DNA of 64,000 nucleotides, taken from the NCBI GenBank assembly GCA_013339895.1, contig JABACO010000013.1:1053595-1117594 (forward strand). The letters run 5' to 3'. Made by a program: the position numbers and the translations under genes. Below are positions 23,580-36,338 of this stretch, piece after piece. The notes beneath the pieces were generated by a model, which saw only the letters and a list, made by a program, of their open reading frames with translations, ran no database searches and was not told where the DNA came from. The stretch's first letter is position 1, and each line of letters begins with the position of its first letter. The stretch comes from Ephydatia muelleri. Lineage: Eukaryota > Porifera > Demospongiae > Spongillida > Spongillidae.

Positions 23580-26515
23580 TCATCTCTGAAGGGAGTTTAT
23601 CAACGTGTGTATGGTAGCTCCAGGCTCAGGGAAATCACTTGAAAGCCCTTCAACTAGCTCAGAGAGCGTTGTACACTGGCCAACAGTGTCCCTCAGCCGT
23701 TGCTCCACGTCTATGTTACCTGGTACAACGTGGTAGGCGATGACCCTCCTGTTGTTGTTGTTGCTGGACCTGGCCGCTGAGAAGAACACGTGCAGATGGT
23801 TGCCTCTCACCAGTTCCAGTTGGGCATTCTCAGGGGAGAAGGCACCATTGTGAATGCACACAGTCCTGCACACAGGGAGGAGGAGGTGAAAAGGGAGGTG
23901 TAGTTACAGGAGAAAATGAGGTGTGGTTAAAGAAGGAAATGGACGTAGTTAAAGGAGTGGTAGGAAGAGGCAATCATTTGTGCCACCTTGTATCAAATGG
24001 TGTTGATGTACTTATGTGAAATAACAAGCCATATACAAGCACACTTATCATAAACACATACACATACACACACAAGCACAACACGGCCATGCTACATGCC
24101 CATCTTCCAATAACCCCTAAACACAACCCCCTAAACACAACCCCCCAAAAACAACCCCCTAAACACAACCCCCTAAACACAACCCCCTAAACACAATCCC
24201 CTAAACACAACCCCCTAAACACAACCCCCTAAACACAACTCCCTAAACACAACCCCCTAAACACAATCCCCTAAACACAACCCCCTAAACACAACCCCCT
24301 AAACACAACCCCCTAAACACAATCCCCTAAACACAACCCCCTAAACACAACCCCCTAAATACAACCCCCTAAACACAACCCCCTAAACACAATCCCCTAA
24401 ACACAACCCCCTAAACACAACCCCCTAAACACAATCCCCTAAACACAACCCCCTAAACACAACCCCCTAAACACAACCCCCTAAACACAACCCCCTAAAT
24501 ACAACCCCCTAAACACAACCCCCTAAACACAACCCCCTAAACACAATCCCCTAAACACAACCCCCTAAACACAACCCTCTAAATACAACCCCCTAAACAC
24601 AATCCCCTAAACACAACCCCCTAAACACAACCCCCTAAACACAACCCCCTAAACACAATCCATTAACACAAGCACTACCCCCCCTTAACACACTCTACTA
24701 ACACAGTCCTTTAAGCAAGCCCATCAACACAACTCCTTAACACAATCCCTTAACACAGTCCATTAACAAAGTCCCTTAACACAGTCCATTAACAAAGTCC
24801 ATTAACAAAGTCCATTAACGAAGTCCCTTATTGTAACTCCTACACAATCCCTTAATACAACGTCCAACCCACCTGTGTTCCATGTAGTGAAAGGCCACAC
24901 CCCCATCTCTCAGGTTTTGGTGGACAGGCGTAACCCCTAAGGGTTGGAACACACCCATTTCCAACACCTCCTGTCTGACGCAGCCACCGTCAAGGGGGGC
25001 GTCAGGAAAGAGCCAAAAGTGGTACATCAGGTTGACCTCGTTGTCCTTGTAGCACAGGAACTTCTGGCAGACGCTGGGAGGAGGGTAAGTGTGAATCACA
25101 ACAAACAGGTCGATGCCAGGCACAGCGGCAGTGCTCCATTCACCACACAAGTTCAGCTGATCTCTGGTGTTCCCTCTGTGCATTGCTCCCATGGTGCCTC
25201 CTCCAACATGGCGGCTTGCCAGTGACATCTCCTGGAGGCTGTTGATCACGGTCCCCAGGCTCAGCTGAGGCCCATTAGCGTTGGTCCCCAGGCCAAATTC
25301 AAGACCCCTAGCCTGTGGGTCACACTGAGCCCCACTCACACAGTTCATTGAGATGTCATCCAAGACGCTAAATGGCAGCTCCTCCTCCTCCTGCCCCCCC
25401 TCTTCTTCTCCCCCTTGCCCTCGAAGTGTAACATCCCTCGACGAGATGACACCCTTCTGCAACCTGAACACGTTCAGCTCTTGCATGGCATTGGAGTCCT
25501 GGGAATGGCTCCTGGACCGCTTGCGCCTGCAGTCCGCGGGAGGAGAGACACTCCTCACCTCGGAATGCATGTCCCCCGCATCGGGTCCATCGTCGCAAGC
25601 ACAGGAGGCATCGAGCCTTGTCCCTTCTATCCTCCGAGGGTGAAGGGGGAGTGGTCCCTCGTGGTTCTCCATTGGCACAGGGGAGGGGGATTCCCCCCTC
25701 GTCTCCTTCAAGGGGGAGGGGCTCCTCCCCACCTTCAGTCGCTTGGTGTTGGCGATGAGGTAGTCAATTGAGCCTCGTCGGTTGGACGCGTTGAGCACCT
25801 TGCACGCCGTGTGCAGCGCTTTCATAACTATCTTCTTGGCAAGAGACCTCAGCATCTGTGAGGGATCCTCCCTGTCCACACCCTGAACGACAATCGAGAT
25901 GGGGCCATAGCTTTGCTCATAATCCACACTCTGAAATTCAGGAAATATATTAAAATGCAGCACATATGAAAGAGCATCATCCTGACTTTTTTTGGCTCCT
26001 CCCCTTTCTCCTCCTCTTCCTCTTCTTTAACTGTGTCAAAGGTCCCAACTGCCCACGTCGGGTTCAAAAAATGCCTGCTACTGGGCTGAAAATGTGAGCT
26101 GTTGTCTAGGTGATTGGAGCAACACGAGCTATCCTGCTGACCTCATTCAATAGCCCCTCCTCTTTCTCATTCTTAGCACCACCTGCCTCTTCCTTCGCAG
26201 AGTAATTGAAGGCACCAGTTCTCGTTCCTTGGACCCCGCCAATACCCGCCCTTCTGCACGGATTGGTCTGTACAGTGTGTGCTGGCCTTGACGTCTGGTC
26301 ACACAGTGGGACCAGGTCCAGTGCCCCATGGAGGTCCAAGGGGAGTCGTTGGAGACAGCTGGCATAAGTGAGGGGTGGGAGGGGGTGGGGTGAGTGCTAT
26401 TATTGACCAAAAAGACCAGCGACTGTGTCACCATTAGCCTTTTCTAAATGCACACAAACTGTGGTTAACCCTAAAAGTGCACAGTGTACATACACAAACA
26501 CACGCATACTCACAT

Positions 26516-26549
<34 letters not shown>

Positions 26550-27148
26550 CACACCCACACCTACACACACACATACACACACACAATTTCCAGTTAACCA
26601 TTTTCAAGTCCATTACCAGTTAAACTGTTGTCTGTGGGCCCTTTATGCTCACACAAAACATGCACTTAAACCTTTGATGTTCCAGTCCATCACCTTTCCT
26701 TGATTCTTATCCATTTTGATGTCATAATTAGTCATTAAAATAGTCTGCATCAATGACTAGATAACTCACCTGGGTGTAGGAGGCAATGAAATTAAAGCGA
26801 TTGGAGAACAGACGGAGTAGTTCTCTCCGTATACACCTGTGGGTATAACAGCAGTTCAAAGTGTGCACTCCTCTCCCCTTTCCTCTCCCCACGTGCATTC
26901 AGTCTAGCAATCAGAGTTAATTTGACAAAAGTGGCATGTAGATACCGTGGAAATTAGTGGGTACGGAGAAGGGAGGAGGAACATGGTTAAAAAAGCAGGG
27001 AAGAATATATATTCTATCAACGACTAAACAATTTTAATTAAATCACGTAGCTTCTTCATGCTTGCGCGATTGTACGACCAAACATCATACTTGGTATAAC
27101 GCACGCACACACACACAACACACACACACAACACACACACGCACACGC

Positions 27149-27188
<40 letters not shown>

Positions 27189-27551
27189 AACTGCTACTTT
27201 GTTAGAGCCTGGTGTGCTATACGCACGTGAGAAGAGAGGCGAGGAAGAGGACGCTAAGCCACTGAAGCTGCAAATAAAAACAACAAAATAAAAACAACAT
27301 ACTCACCAATGTGAGGTATACAATGGTATCCGGAACTGTGAGTCTTGCAAAACTCGTTGCCGTCTCTTAGCGAGAGAATGAAGGCAGCGGGCTCACACGT
27401 TCCGAGAACAGCTGACTGCTTCTTCATATGAAAAATATCCCTTTCCATTCTACGTCCCAAACAGGCCGCTGTCGTACACAAACTGCAGACGGTCAAATGC
27501 CTTGTATAAAATCTTCGTCCGGCATGAACTTTGGCGGCGTGCATCATCCAT
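23580..27551 (-). CDS. Uncharacterised protein, seven-exon model, head-to-head with PDCD11
   Basis: I do not recognise the family. A phase-consistent model (minus, high to low) is 27551-27454, 27363-27307, 26836-26770, 26443-26183, 26085-25987, 25930-24873 and 23865-23580, giving about 641 residues. The largest exon is the best supported: it opens SVDYEQSYGPISIVVQG, has a Ser/Pro/Arg-rich middle (KRSRSHSQDS), and then a folded-looking block (IDLFVVIHTYPPPSVCQKFL, YHFWLFPDAPLDGG). The last exon continues it in phase (TVCIHNGAFSPENAQLELVR) and ends LINSLQR-stop. The N-terminal exons read as helix-forming sequence (CRTKILYKAFDRLQFVYDSG; CIRRELLRLFSNRFNFIASY). Exon 4 is the least certain because another frame is also open there. 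No transmembrane segment or signal peptide is evident. Only ~210 bp separate its start from that of PDCD11, suggesting a shared promoter. Confidence 0.6.
24112..24660. repeat. 15-bp minisatellite CCCCCTAAACACAAC (about 36 copies)
   Basis: A near-perfect tandem array with a few single-base variants (AATCC, AAATAC), decaying into related 'ttaacacagtcc' units up to about 24830. It lies in the last intron of the minus-strand gene, where the transcript would read GTTGTGTTTAGGGGG repeats. The TTTAGGG-like core resembles a telomere motif, but the 15-bp period makes this an ordinary minisatellite. Confidence 0.9.
26518..26584. repeat. (CA)n microsatellite
   Basis: Interrupted CA dinucleotide run in an intron of the minus-strand gene (between the exons at 26770 and 26443). 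Confidence 0.9.
27099..27186. repeat. (CA)n/(CG CA) microsatellite
   Basis: CA dinucleotides with occasional CG steps in the second intron of the minus-strand gene. Confidence 0.9.
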
Positions 27552-27763
27552 GCTCCGCACAGGGCAAGAAGGGCAACGAGAATAGAACGCAACTTACGTG
27601 GTTGTTCCTGCTAAGCAAAGTCCGCTATTAACTCAATCATTATTGAACAACATGTAATAAGCTTATTTATAATAAATAAAATAAGAGAGGAATGCCATGG
27701 GCGGGGCTAGTGCACGGTGATGTCCGTGTCTCCACGTGGCGCGCATTGAACACGATACCCGCC
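27552..27763. promoter_or_regulatory. Probable bidirectional promoter with E-box
   Basis: About 210 bp separate the divergent start codons of the minus-strand gene (27551) and PDCD11 (27764). The interval contains a perfect palindromic E-box, CCACGTGG at 27732-27739, next to a GCGCGC stretch. E-boxes are common in promoters of ribosome-biogenesis genes regulated by Myc-family factors; a role here is inference. No TATA box is positioned convincingly for either gene. Confidence 0.45.
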
Positions 27764-30700
27764 ATGGCAAAGGTCGATACAGCATCCAAGAAATGCAAGC
27801 GGCATGACGAAAGCAAGGAGAAAACCAGGTACGACCGTTTTGCTTGCTTCTGCTGTACTGTGAGATGGTAGAAAACTGATTAATTATTTATGATATAATT
27901 CAGCGTTCGTGTGGAAGAAATGGAAGAAAACTTTCCACGAGGCGGCAAGGAGGACGTCACGCCGCTGGAAAGGAGAGTTCTGAGGCAGAAGGCGAAAGAG
28001 GACGTTTTATTCAACGAGGTGTGTGTAAAACCTGATGTTAATGTTTTCATAATGCCTGCTTCAGACAGGGGACGTGAAAGGCTCCGACAGTGCTGTAGCT
28101 GGGGTGAAACGAGCTACCGCAGGAACGAATGCGACTGGGGTCAAGAAGAGGAAGACGAAGATATTGGAATTCCCACGACCGAAGGTGTGATAACGAATAG
28201 AGCTCCGTTAGTGCCGATGTTTATGGGGGGGGGGGGGGGGGGGGGGGCAACGCTTTTATATATTCGATGGTTGGAGCGGGACCTATTGCGTTCACCTCAC
28301 TGTGCAGCACCCCATACGGGGTATGTTCTGTTCAGTGTACTAGGCAACATTCCAGTGTTTATTTTATTATTATTTTTTATTTTATTTTTAACCAACTAGT
28401 TTCAAAAGGAATGATTTCAACTGCTCTTTGTGGGGAATTTGCTGGTGTTCACTGTATGTTGGGTGCATAGACCAAGCACAGCAAGACCATTCTGTATATC
28501 CCTAGTGAATATTTACAGCTGAATCTAGCCAATCTTAAGGCAATCTCAGAATTACGAGCCAAAAAAAAAACATACTCAGATTTTAAATTGTTCATAGTGG
28601 GGAATGGGGTCAATACAATGTAAGTTGAAGTGTGAGTGATTGTCGTCATCTTGAACAGATCAAGAGTACTACTGATATAGTTATTGTGAAAAACTCAAGC
28701 CTCTGTAAAAGGAAGATATGTGTGTAATGATCTGTACCCTGTTATTGTAGCATGTCAATGCAGCTTCTGTGTGTTTTCTGTTGTTGCTAATTTGCTAAGG
28801 GTATAGTTAATTATGAAGGCGGGGTGCAGTGTTATGGTGACAGCATAGGCTCTCTGTTTGCTTTGTTGCTTGGCAACTAGTCTTGTTAAAAAACAAGGCC
28901 ATTGTTCTGAGGTTTGTTGATCTCCTGCAAAGGCTATTATTCCATCATTATAAATAAAAAACAGTTCTGTTAAACATATCCCTCTGGAAGACACAGTGAC
29001 AGATAACAGTGAGGGCTGGAAGGCATACACAAGGGTCGGGGTGGACCAAGACATACAAACCCAAGAGGCTTAAGCACAGGAATGTGAGGTCACCTCACTG
29101 TTGTCTGTCACTGTGTCTTCCAAGCCTCACTGTTGTCTCAATCACTGACTCCAAGTGCAACATTGCCCTGTGAGGTGTGAGGGGGAGTGATTGTAGGCAG
29201 TCTCTGCGATCTGTGCATTCTTGTTTATTTTCCTCACCATACACACACATACACATACACACACACACACATACACATACACACACACACATACACACAC
29301 ACACACATACACACATGTACACCCACATGCACATGCGCATACACGATCTTGCCCCACTAATCGTGTGCATAACATGCCCTTATTTGGGAATGGTGTAATT
29401 AGGGATACAGCCTTTGTGTGTGGCCCCATCCACCCTATGGTATGGGAGTACATGTGAGGAATGTGTTGTAAGCACAACATCCATTCAGTAATGCATGCCA
29501 TTGGTGACTTCTAAATGCAAGCATCTCTGGGTGTTGCACAAGAGGTTCTTTCTTCAGCCCATCCCATGTCTTGTTCCATCCCAGCCCATCCCATGTCATT
29601 GTCTCTGAGATCAAATGGCTGAGGACATTTGATTTGGTAAATGGAAACCAAATACGATTACATAAACTGCATGCTGCCACCTATTTTTAATGCTTCTGGT
29701 CACCTGATCATCATTCCATCATGTTCGGGAGCCGACGAATGATACACCCGCTTTAGTTGTGATATGCCTTATTGGCCAGATTTATTTGTCAGTTTGCGGT
29801 AATAGGTTATGGAGTTATGGAACTCTCATTGCTATCTGTGTCAAAAAAATGATTCAGGCATAAAATGATTCAGGCAGGAATTATGACGTTGAACTTGCAC
29901 ACAGTTTATCCTTCATTCTTCTTCACTCTCCCCACCTTCCTCCTCTGTCCCCCCCTCTCGCCCTCCCTTTCCCTCATTCTCCTTTCCCTCCCTTTCCTCA
30001 CCTCTCCTCTCCCTACCTTTCACCTCTCCTCCCCCTCCCTTTCCCTCATCTCTCCTTTCACACCCTTCCACTCTCTGTGCCCCCTCCCCCTCTCTTCCAC
30101 TCTCTGTACCTCCTCCCCCTCCCTTTCATTCTCTGTACCTTCTCCTTCTCCCCAGACCTTACACCCAGGGTCCCTACTGCTAGGAGCGGTACAGGACGTG
30201 CATCAACTGGAGGTGCTAGTGTCTCTTCCTTACAACATGAGGGGGAGCATCGCCATTACAGACATCAGTGATGTCCTGACTGAACTGGTCCAGGCAGAAG
30301 CTAACCTGGGAGATGATGGAGCCGAGGTAAGCCCCTGTAGGTGTCGTGGAATGTTCTGTCCTAAGAGGTAAAGGGTGGCATTGTGGGATAATGAGGGTGA
30401 TGGGGGAGATGGGAGGAGGGTGATGGGGAAATGGGAGGGTGATGGGGAGATGGGAGGGTGATGGGAAGATGGGAGGGTGATGGGAAGATGGGAGGGTGAT
30501 GGAAGATGGGAGGGTGATGGGGAGATGGGAGGGTGATGGCAGAGATGGGAGGGTGATGGGGAGATGGGAAGGGTGAGGGAAGATGGGAGGGTGATGGGGA
30601 GATGGGAGGGTGATGGCAGAGATGGGAGGAGCCAAGTTCTACAGTTTACATAAAGACCTAACATGGATGTTGGTATAGCTCTGAGCCACACCCCCTGTAG

Positions 30701-33700
30701 CATGGCACTTGATGAATACTCCATGAACATGAGTAATTTATTTGGTACTCCTGAGTTGCATGCAATACATGAACCATGTGTACAATTGACCTAGCCCTGA
30801 AAGTGTTTTGTTATAGCTTATGATAAGAATCATAAGGTGTTTATGTGCACAGCTGGAGTCCATTCCACGGCTTTTCCCACTGATGTGGTGGAGAGAAATC
30901 ATATGCATGATGAATTTGATTGGTTATAACACCATGGGGACTACTAATTCTAGGGGTTCAGCTGCTCTTTTGTTGGGAGGGGGACAGGGGGAAATAGTTC
31001 AAGGAAATGGCACACCAATCCACCATAACAATTACATGTAAAGGCTTCCCAGGCTTCACCAGGTTAAGTCACCCGTGAAGATTAGTCGACCTGGAAGGGG
31101 GCTAAGCCATACAAAATATGATGCGCTTGTTGTTGGTCTTGCAGGTTGCTGAGCAACAGTCTGTTCCCAAGATGGAACAGCTGTTCCAGATAGGTTCCCT
31201 TCTTCCTTGCTACGTCACGGCAGTTCGGGACACCAAAGTGGTGTCACTTTCTATCAACCCTCGGCTAGTCAATGCCAACCTCTCGGCCAGTGATGTCAAA
31301 GCAGATATGGTGGGTCACATTACATGCCCAGTCATCCACACTGCACCCACACACACATACCTCTGTGTGTCACCGTCCCTGGTCCGTATGTTTCCTTCAA
31401 TACCCTTTGCTTCGCATCGTCCTCTGTCTTCTTTGCACCCTTGATCCTTATGCCTCCTTCCTTACAATCCTTTCTCGTGTCTTCTCTCCTTCTCATCCCC
31501 TCCCCTTCTCCCCTTCTCATCCCCCTCCCCTTCTCATCCCCCTCCCCTTCTCATCCCCTCCCCTTCTCCTCTTCTCATCCCCTCCCCTTCTCATCCCTCC
31601 TCTTCTCCCCTTCTCATCCCCATCCCCTTCTCCTTCTCATCCCCCTCCCCTTCTCCCCTTCTCCCCTTCTCATCCCTCCCCTTCTCATCTCCTTCCCTTC
31701 TCCCCTTCTCATCTCCTTCCCTTCTACCCTTCTCATCCCCATCCCCTTCTCATCCCCTCCCCTTCTCATCCCCTCCCCTTCTCATCCCCTCCCCTTCTCA
31801 TCCCCTCCCCTTCTCATCCCCTCCCCTTCTCATCCCCTCCCTTCCATCCCCCTTCTCATCCCCTCCCCTTCTCATCCCCTCCCCTTCTCATCCCCTCCCC
31901 TTCTCATCCCCTCCCCTTCTCATCCCCATCCCCTTCTCATCCCCCTCCCCTTCTCATCCCCCTCCCCTCTCCTTCTCCCCTTCTCGTCCTCCTCCCCTTC
32001 CTTGCAGGTGATCCCTGGATGGATCAAGAGTGCTGAGGACCATGGTTACATTGTGGACTTTGGTGTGGCCAGTAAGGATGGTTTCCTGCTGAAGAAGAAT
32101 GCTGAAGAGTTTGTGGAGACCTGCAACAAAGGCAAGCCCTTATCCCGTGGCCAAGTGGTGCAGTGTCTGATCCTGGGAGGGGCCGATGCGAGGTCGGTTC
32201 CCGTGACGATCAACCCAAGCCGCGTGCGTCCCGCCATTCTCCCGGCAACGACCACTGTCATCCTCCAATCCCTTCTGCCCGGAGTATTGGTAAACATCAC
32301 ACTACAAGAGGTGAGGCTGTGAGGGAAAAATACATCACTTGTTAAGTTTCCTTTTGTTGTCTTTCCAGGTGGCACTAAATGGAGTAATTGGATCCTTTCT
32401 GGGCAGTTTTGAAGGCTGGGTTGGTGTCCACCACTTGCACGATGGAAGCCACTCTCTGGACAAGGTACAGCTGAAGAAGAAGATGAAAGGGCGTATTGTG
32501 TGGGTGGATGTCCAGGCCAAGATGGTGGGTCTGGCCATGTGCAAGCACATCGTGCAGAATGAATGCTTCCAGTTTGGGAATCTGGAAATTGGAGATAAGT
32601 TTGAAGGTAACGGTTGATCGGGGTTCACCTGGTGTGGCTAAAGGGTTGTCCCATGTTCCCTTCCAGAGCTCATGTAGTGTGATCTGGTCTCACCGTTCTT
32701 CCATCTCTTTTCTCCTCACATCCCTCTCCCTCACCTGTCACATCTCTCTCATTTTCCCCATGCCACTTCTCCCTCACCTTCCCCACGTCACCTCTCTCTC
32801 TCTCACCTTCCCCACGTCACCTCTCTCTCACCTTCCCATGTCACCTCTCCTCCCTCACCTTCCCATGTCACCTCTCCTCCCTCACCTTCCCATGCACCTC
32901 TCCTCCCTCACCTTCCCATGTCACCTCTCCTCCCTCACCTTCCCATGCACCTCTCCTCCCTCACCTTCCCACGTCACCCTCTCCTCCCTCACCTTCCCAT
33001 GTCACCTCTCCTCCCTCACCTTCCCACGTCACCTCTCCTCCCTCACCTTCCCACGTCACCTCTCCTCCCTCACCTTCCCACGTCACCTCTCCTCCCTCAC
33101 CTTCCCACGTCACCTCTCCTCCCTCACCTTCCCACGTCACCTCTCCTCCCTCACCTTCCCATGTCACCTCTCCTCCCTCACCTTCCCATGTCACCTCTCC
33201 TCCCTCACCTTCCCACGTCACCTCTCCTCCCTCACCTTCCCATGTCACCTCTCCTCCCTCATGTCACCTCTCCTACCTCACCTTCCCATGTCACCTCTCC
33301 TCCCTCACCTTCCCCATGTCACCTCTCTCTCACCTTCCCATGTCACCTCTCCTCCCTCACCTTCCCCATGTCACCTCTCCTCCCTCACCTTCCCATGTCA
33401 CCTCTCCTCCCTCACCTTCCCATGTCACCTCTCCCTCACCTTCCCATGTCACCTCTCCCTCACCTTCTCCATGTCACCTCTCCCTCACCTCATATCCAGC
33501 TGCAACAGTAGTCTGGGTGGACTCTCCTCGTGCTCTGATTCTTGACCTAGGCAACAGCGTCTTTGGCTTCTGTCCCCTGGGGCTGATCTACGACGAGAGA
33601 AAGGACGCCATTGGAAAGGAGTACAAGATCGGCTCTCGTCACCCCTGCCGCCTAGTCCAGTTCAACCGGTTGGATGGGTTTGGCATCGTGAGCCTCCAAC

Positions 33701-36276
33701 CCTCGGTACTGGAGCGACCATACATGAAGTTTGCTGACCTGAAGGTGGGGGAGGTGGTGGAGGGGAAGGTGGAACGGCACGGAGACTACGGTATGACCGT
33801 CAGCCTCACTGACACGATACGGGGTATGGTCCCCAGACTGCATCTGGCAGACGTGGACCTTAAGAATCCCAAGGCCAGGTTCAAGGAAGGCGGGGTGGTG
33901 AAGTGTCGCGTGTTGTCTTTGGAACCCGAGAAGAGAAGATTGCTGCTTACATGCAAGAGGAGCTTGGTCCAATCCGCCAAGGAACATCTCTGTGACTATT
34001 CCCGGGCCAAGCCGGGGGAGGTTTATCTTGGGGTGATTGCCGCGGTGCGCGACATTGGGTGTGTGGTGAGATTCTTTGGAGACGTAGTCGGGAGGGTACA
34101 CAAGCTGGAGCTCAGCTCCACCCAGCTGGTGAGCGACCCAAAGGCCATGTTCTCTGTGGGCCAGACTGTGGAGTGTCGCGTGGTTGAGTGCAACCCCGCC
34201 TCCAAGGAACTGAAGCTCTCCTTCCGATTGGACGGGGACAAGCCCCTTGCCTCCACGGGCGGGTTGGATGTTTCCATGGTGATGGACCTGGAGGTGATGG
34301 GGATCGCGTCCGGTGGCATCAACCTCAGGGCCCCCAGTGGGGAATTGGCCTTCCTCCCCACACCACACCTCTCTGACTACCTGCCACTGTGCCCTTCCCT
34401 TCTGAAGCTTCACCAGGCTGGGCTGGAGAAGGCCACCAGAGAAGGTAGTGCTGCCTCTTGTCATGCTAAAAGAAAGATCTGCATCCTTTTTCTCTCCCCT
34501 TTTTTGTGTTGTCACTTTGCACACTCCTCTCGCACACCAATCCTCCACACCCTCCTTACACACACACACACATACACACACACCATCTGCGATGGACATG
34601 TGAATCCTTATCTGTACACACACGCACACTACGACACACAAATGCCATTTCATGCCACACATTTTGCTCCACCGCTTCACACATGCCAACACAATGCCAT
34701 ACACCATTCCACCACCACACACATACCATCACGGCATCACACATCACCCTCCACTCTCCTACAGGCACACAGTACACACTGAAGGTGACGGTGGTGTGCA
34801 AGAAGCTCAACTTCAGGCCTGCTCTGGTGACCTTGAAGTCTTCCATTGTGGAACAAATCAGAAAGGAAGGGAAAGGCCCCGCCTTCTCTGACCTCAAGGT
34901 GAGGTGGGCGGGGCCACGTGAGCTGATATTACTCTTCATTGCTATTACAATCAATGCCTGATATCTTGACTGTTCCTGATTTTGGCAGGTGGGAATGGTT
35001 CGGGTGGGCTTCATTAAGAAAACGATGCCGTATGGGTGTTTTGTGGAGTTTCCCAACAACTGCTGTGGGCTGGCACCCATTAAGAGTCTATCAGATGAGT
35101 TTGTGGTCAACCCAGCTGACCTCTACCAGGAGATGCAGACTGTGAGAGCCAAGGCAAGTCCTGGGGAGGAGGGAGGGACTGCAGTGATCAGTCTTGTGTA
35201 TATATTGGTTTTCCTTTGTGCTTGTATGATGATTATCAGAGCTTGCATTTAGAGTGACTAGGAATGATTGAAAAATACTAGTAATCTATTGGTAATCTCC
35301 TAGTGGTAAACTATTGTGTTGATGTTCTGTGTTCTGCATATTCCACATTGTAGGGTGAGAGAGTTTTGACATGAAATCAGCTTAAAAATGCTTTAATGTA
35401 AATATACATTTTTAGTGGAGTTGCTTAAGATGATGTCACTGTAGCGTGATATTGGGGTCACCTTGTGTTGACTTGTTTTGGTGACACTGTGTGGTGTAGT
35501 TTTGTGGCATAAGGAAGCTGCCAGTTGTGCAGGCTTCTTTATTCACCCCACACATGTTACCTGCCTGGTAATGATTTAGTGGCCCTCTGGTGTGATGTGT
35601 ATATTTTTGTCCTTCAAGATTGCTGAGGTCGATACAGCAAAAGAGCGATTCCTTTTGACTCTAAAACCGTCAGATTTGAAGATGGGCAACAGACTGTCTC
35701 AAAAGGAGGTTTTCGAAGACAGCTTAGTCCAGTTTGAGCGGCTCCTAGGGGAGAGAGATCTGTTGTTGAGGGACCAGGGTAGGCCATGGGACCTGTTGTC
35801 GAGGGACCAGGGTAGGCCATGGGACCTGTTGTCGAGGGACCAGGGTAGGCAATGGGACCTGTTGTTGAGGGACCAGGGTAGGCCATGGGACCTGTTGTTG
35901 AGGGACCAGGGTAGGCCATGGGACCTGTTGTTGAGAGACTAGGGTACGCCATGAGCTAAGTGACCAGGGTAGGCCACCCACTGGAGGTGTGTGATGGTAG
36001 TCTGACAGGCTGTCTTTCACTTCCAGGTGCTTTGGAAGGGACATTGATGAAGGCTTTCAGACCTGGCAGCTGCACTGAGGCAGAGGTATGTGGCTGGTGG
36101 GGAGCATCAAAAAGAACATGGGATTAATGGCAAGGTGTTTTAATTCAAAAAGAATACAAGTGTTTACAGGGTTGGATAATGTCTCAGGAAATTATTTTGT
36201 TGTTTGTGCTTGAGGTATAAGGTCAAACGTGTAATCTAATTAACTTATTTTGTTGTAAAGGTCCATAAATGGTAGT

Positions 36277-36338
<62 letters not shown>

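Noticed and set aside
24112-24660. Internal telomeric repeat (TTTAGGG-like)
   Set aside because: The period is 15 bp (GTTGTGTTTAGGGGG), not 6-7 bp; it is an intronic minisatellite.
27254-27592. 112-residue frame opening MRSILVALLALCGA as a secreted protein
   Set aside because: The first codon is TTG, not ATG. A different frame (ATG at 27551) gives a splice chain that stays in phase with all downstream exons.
32740-33490. CRISPR array or coding repeat gene
   Set aside because: Units are directly adjacent with no unique spacers, are pyrimidine-only, and lie inside a PDCD11 intron.
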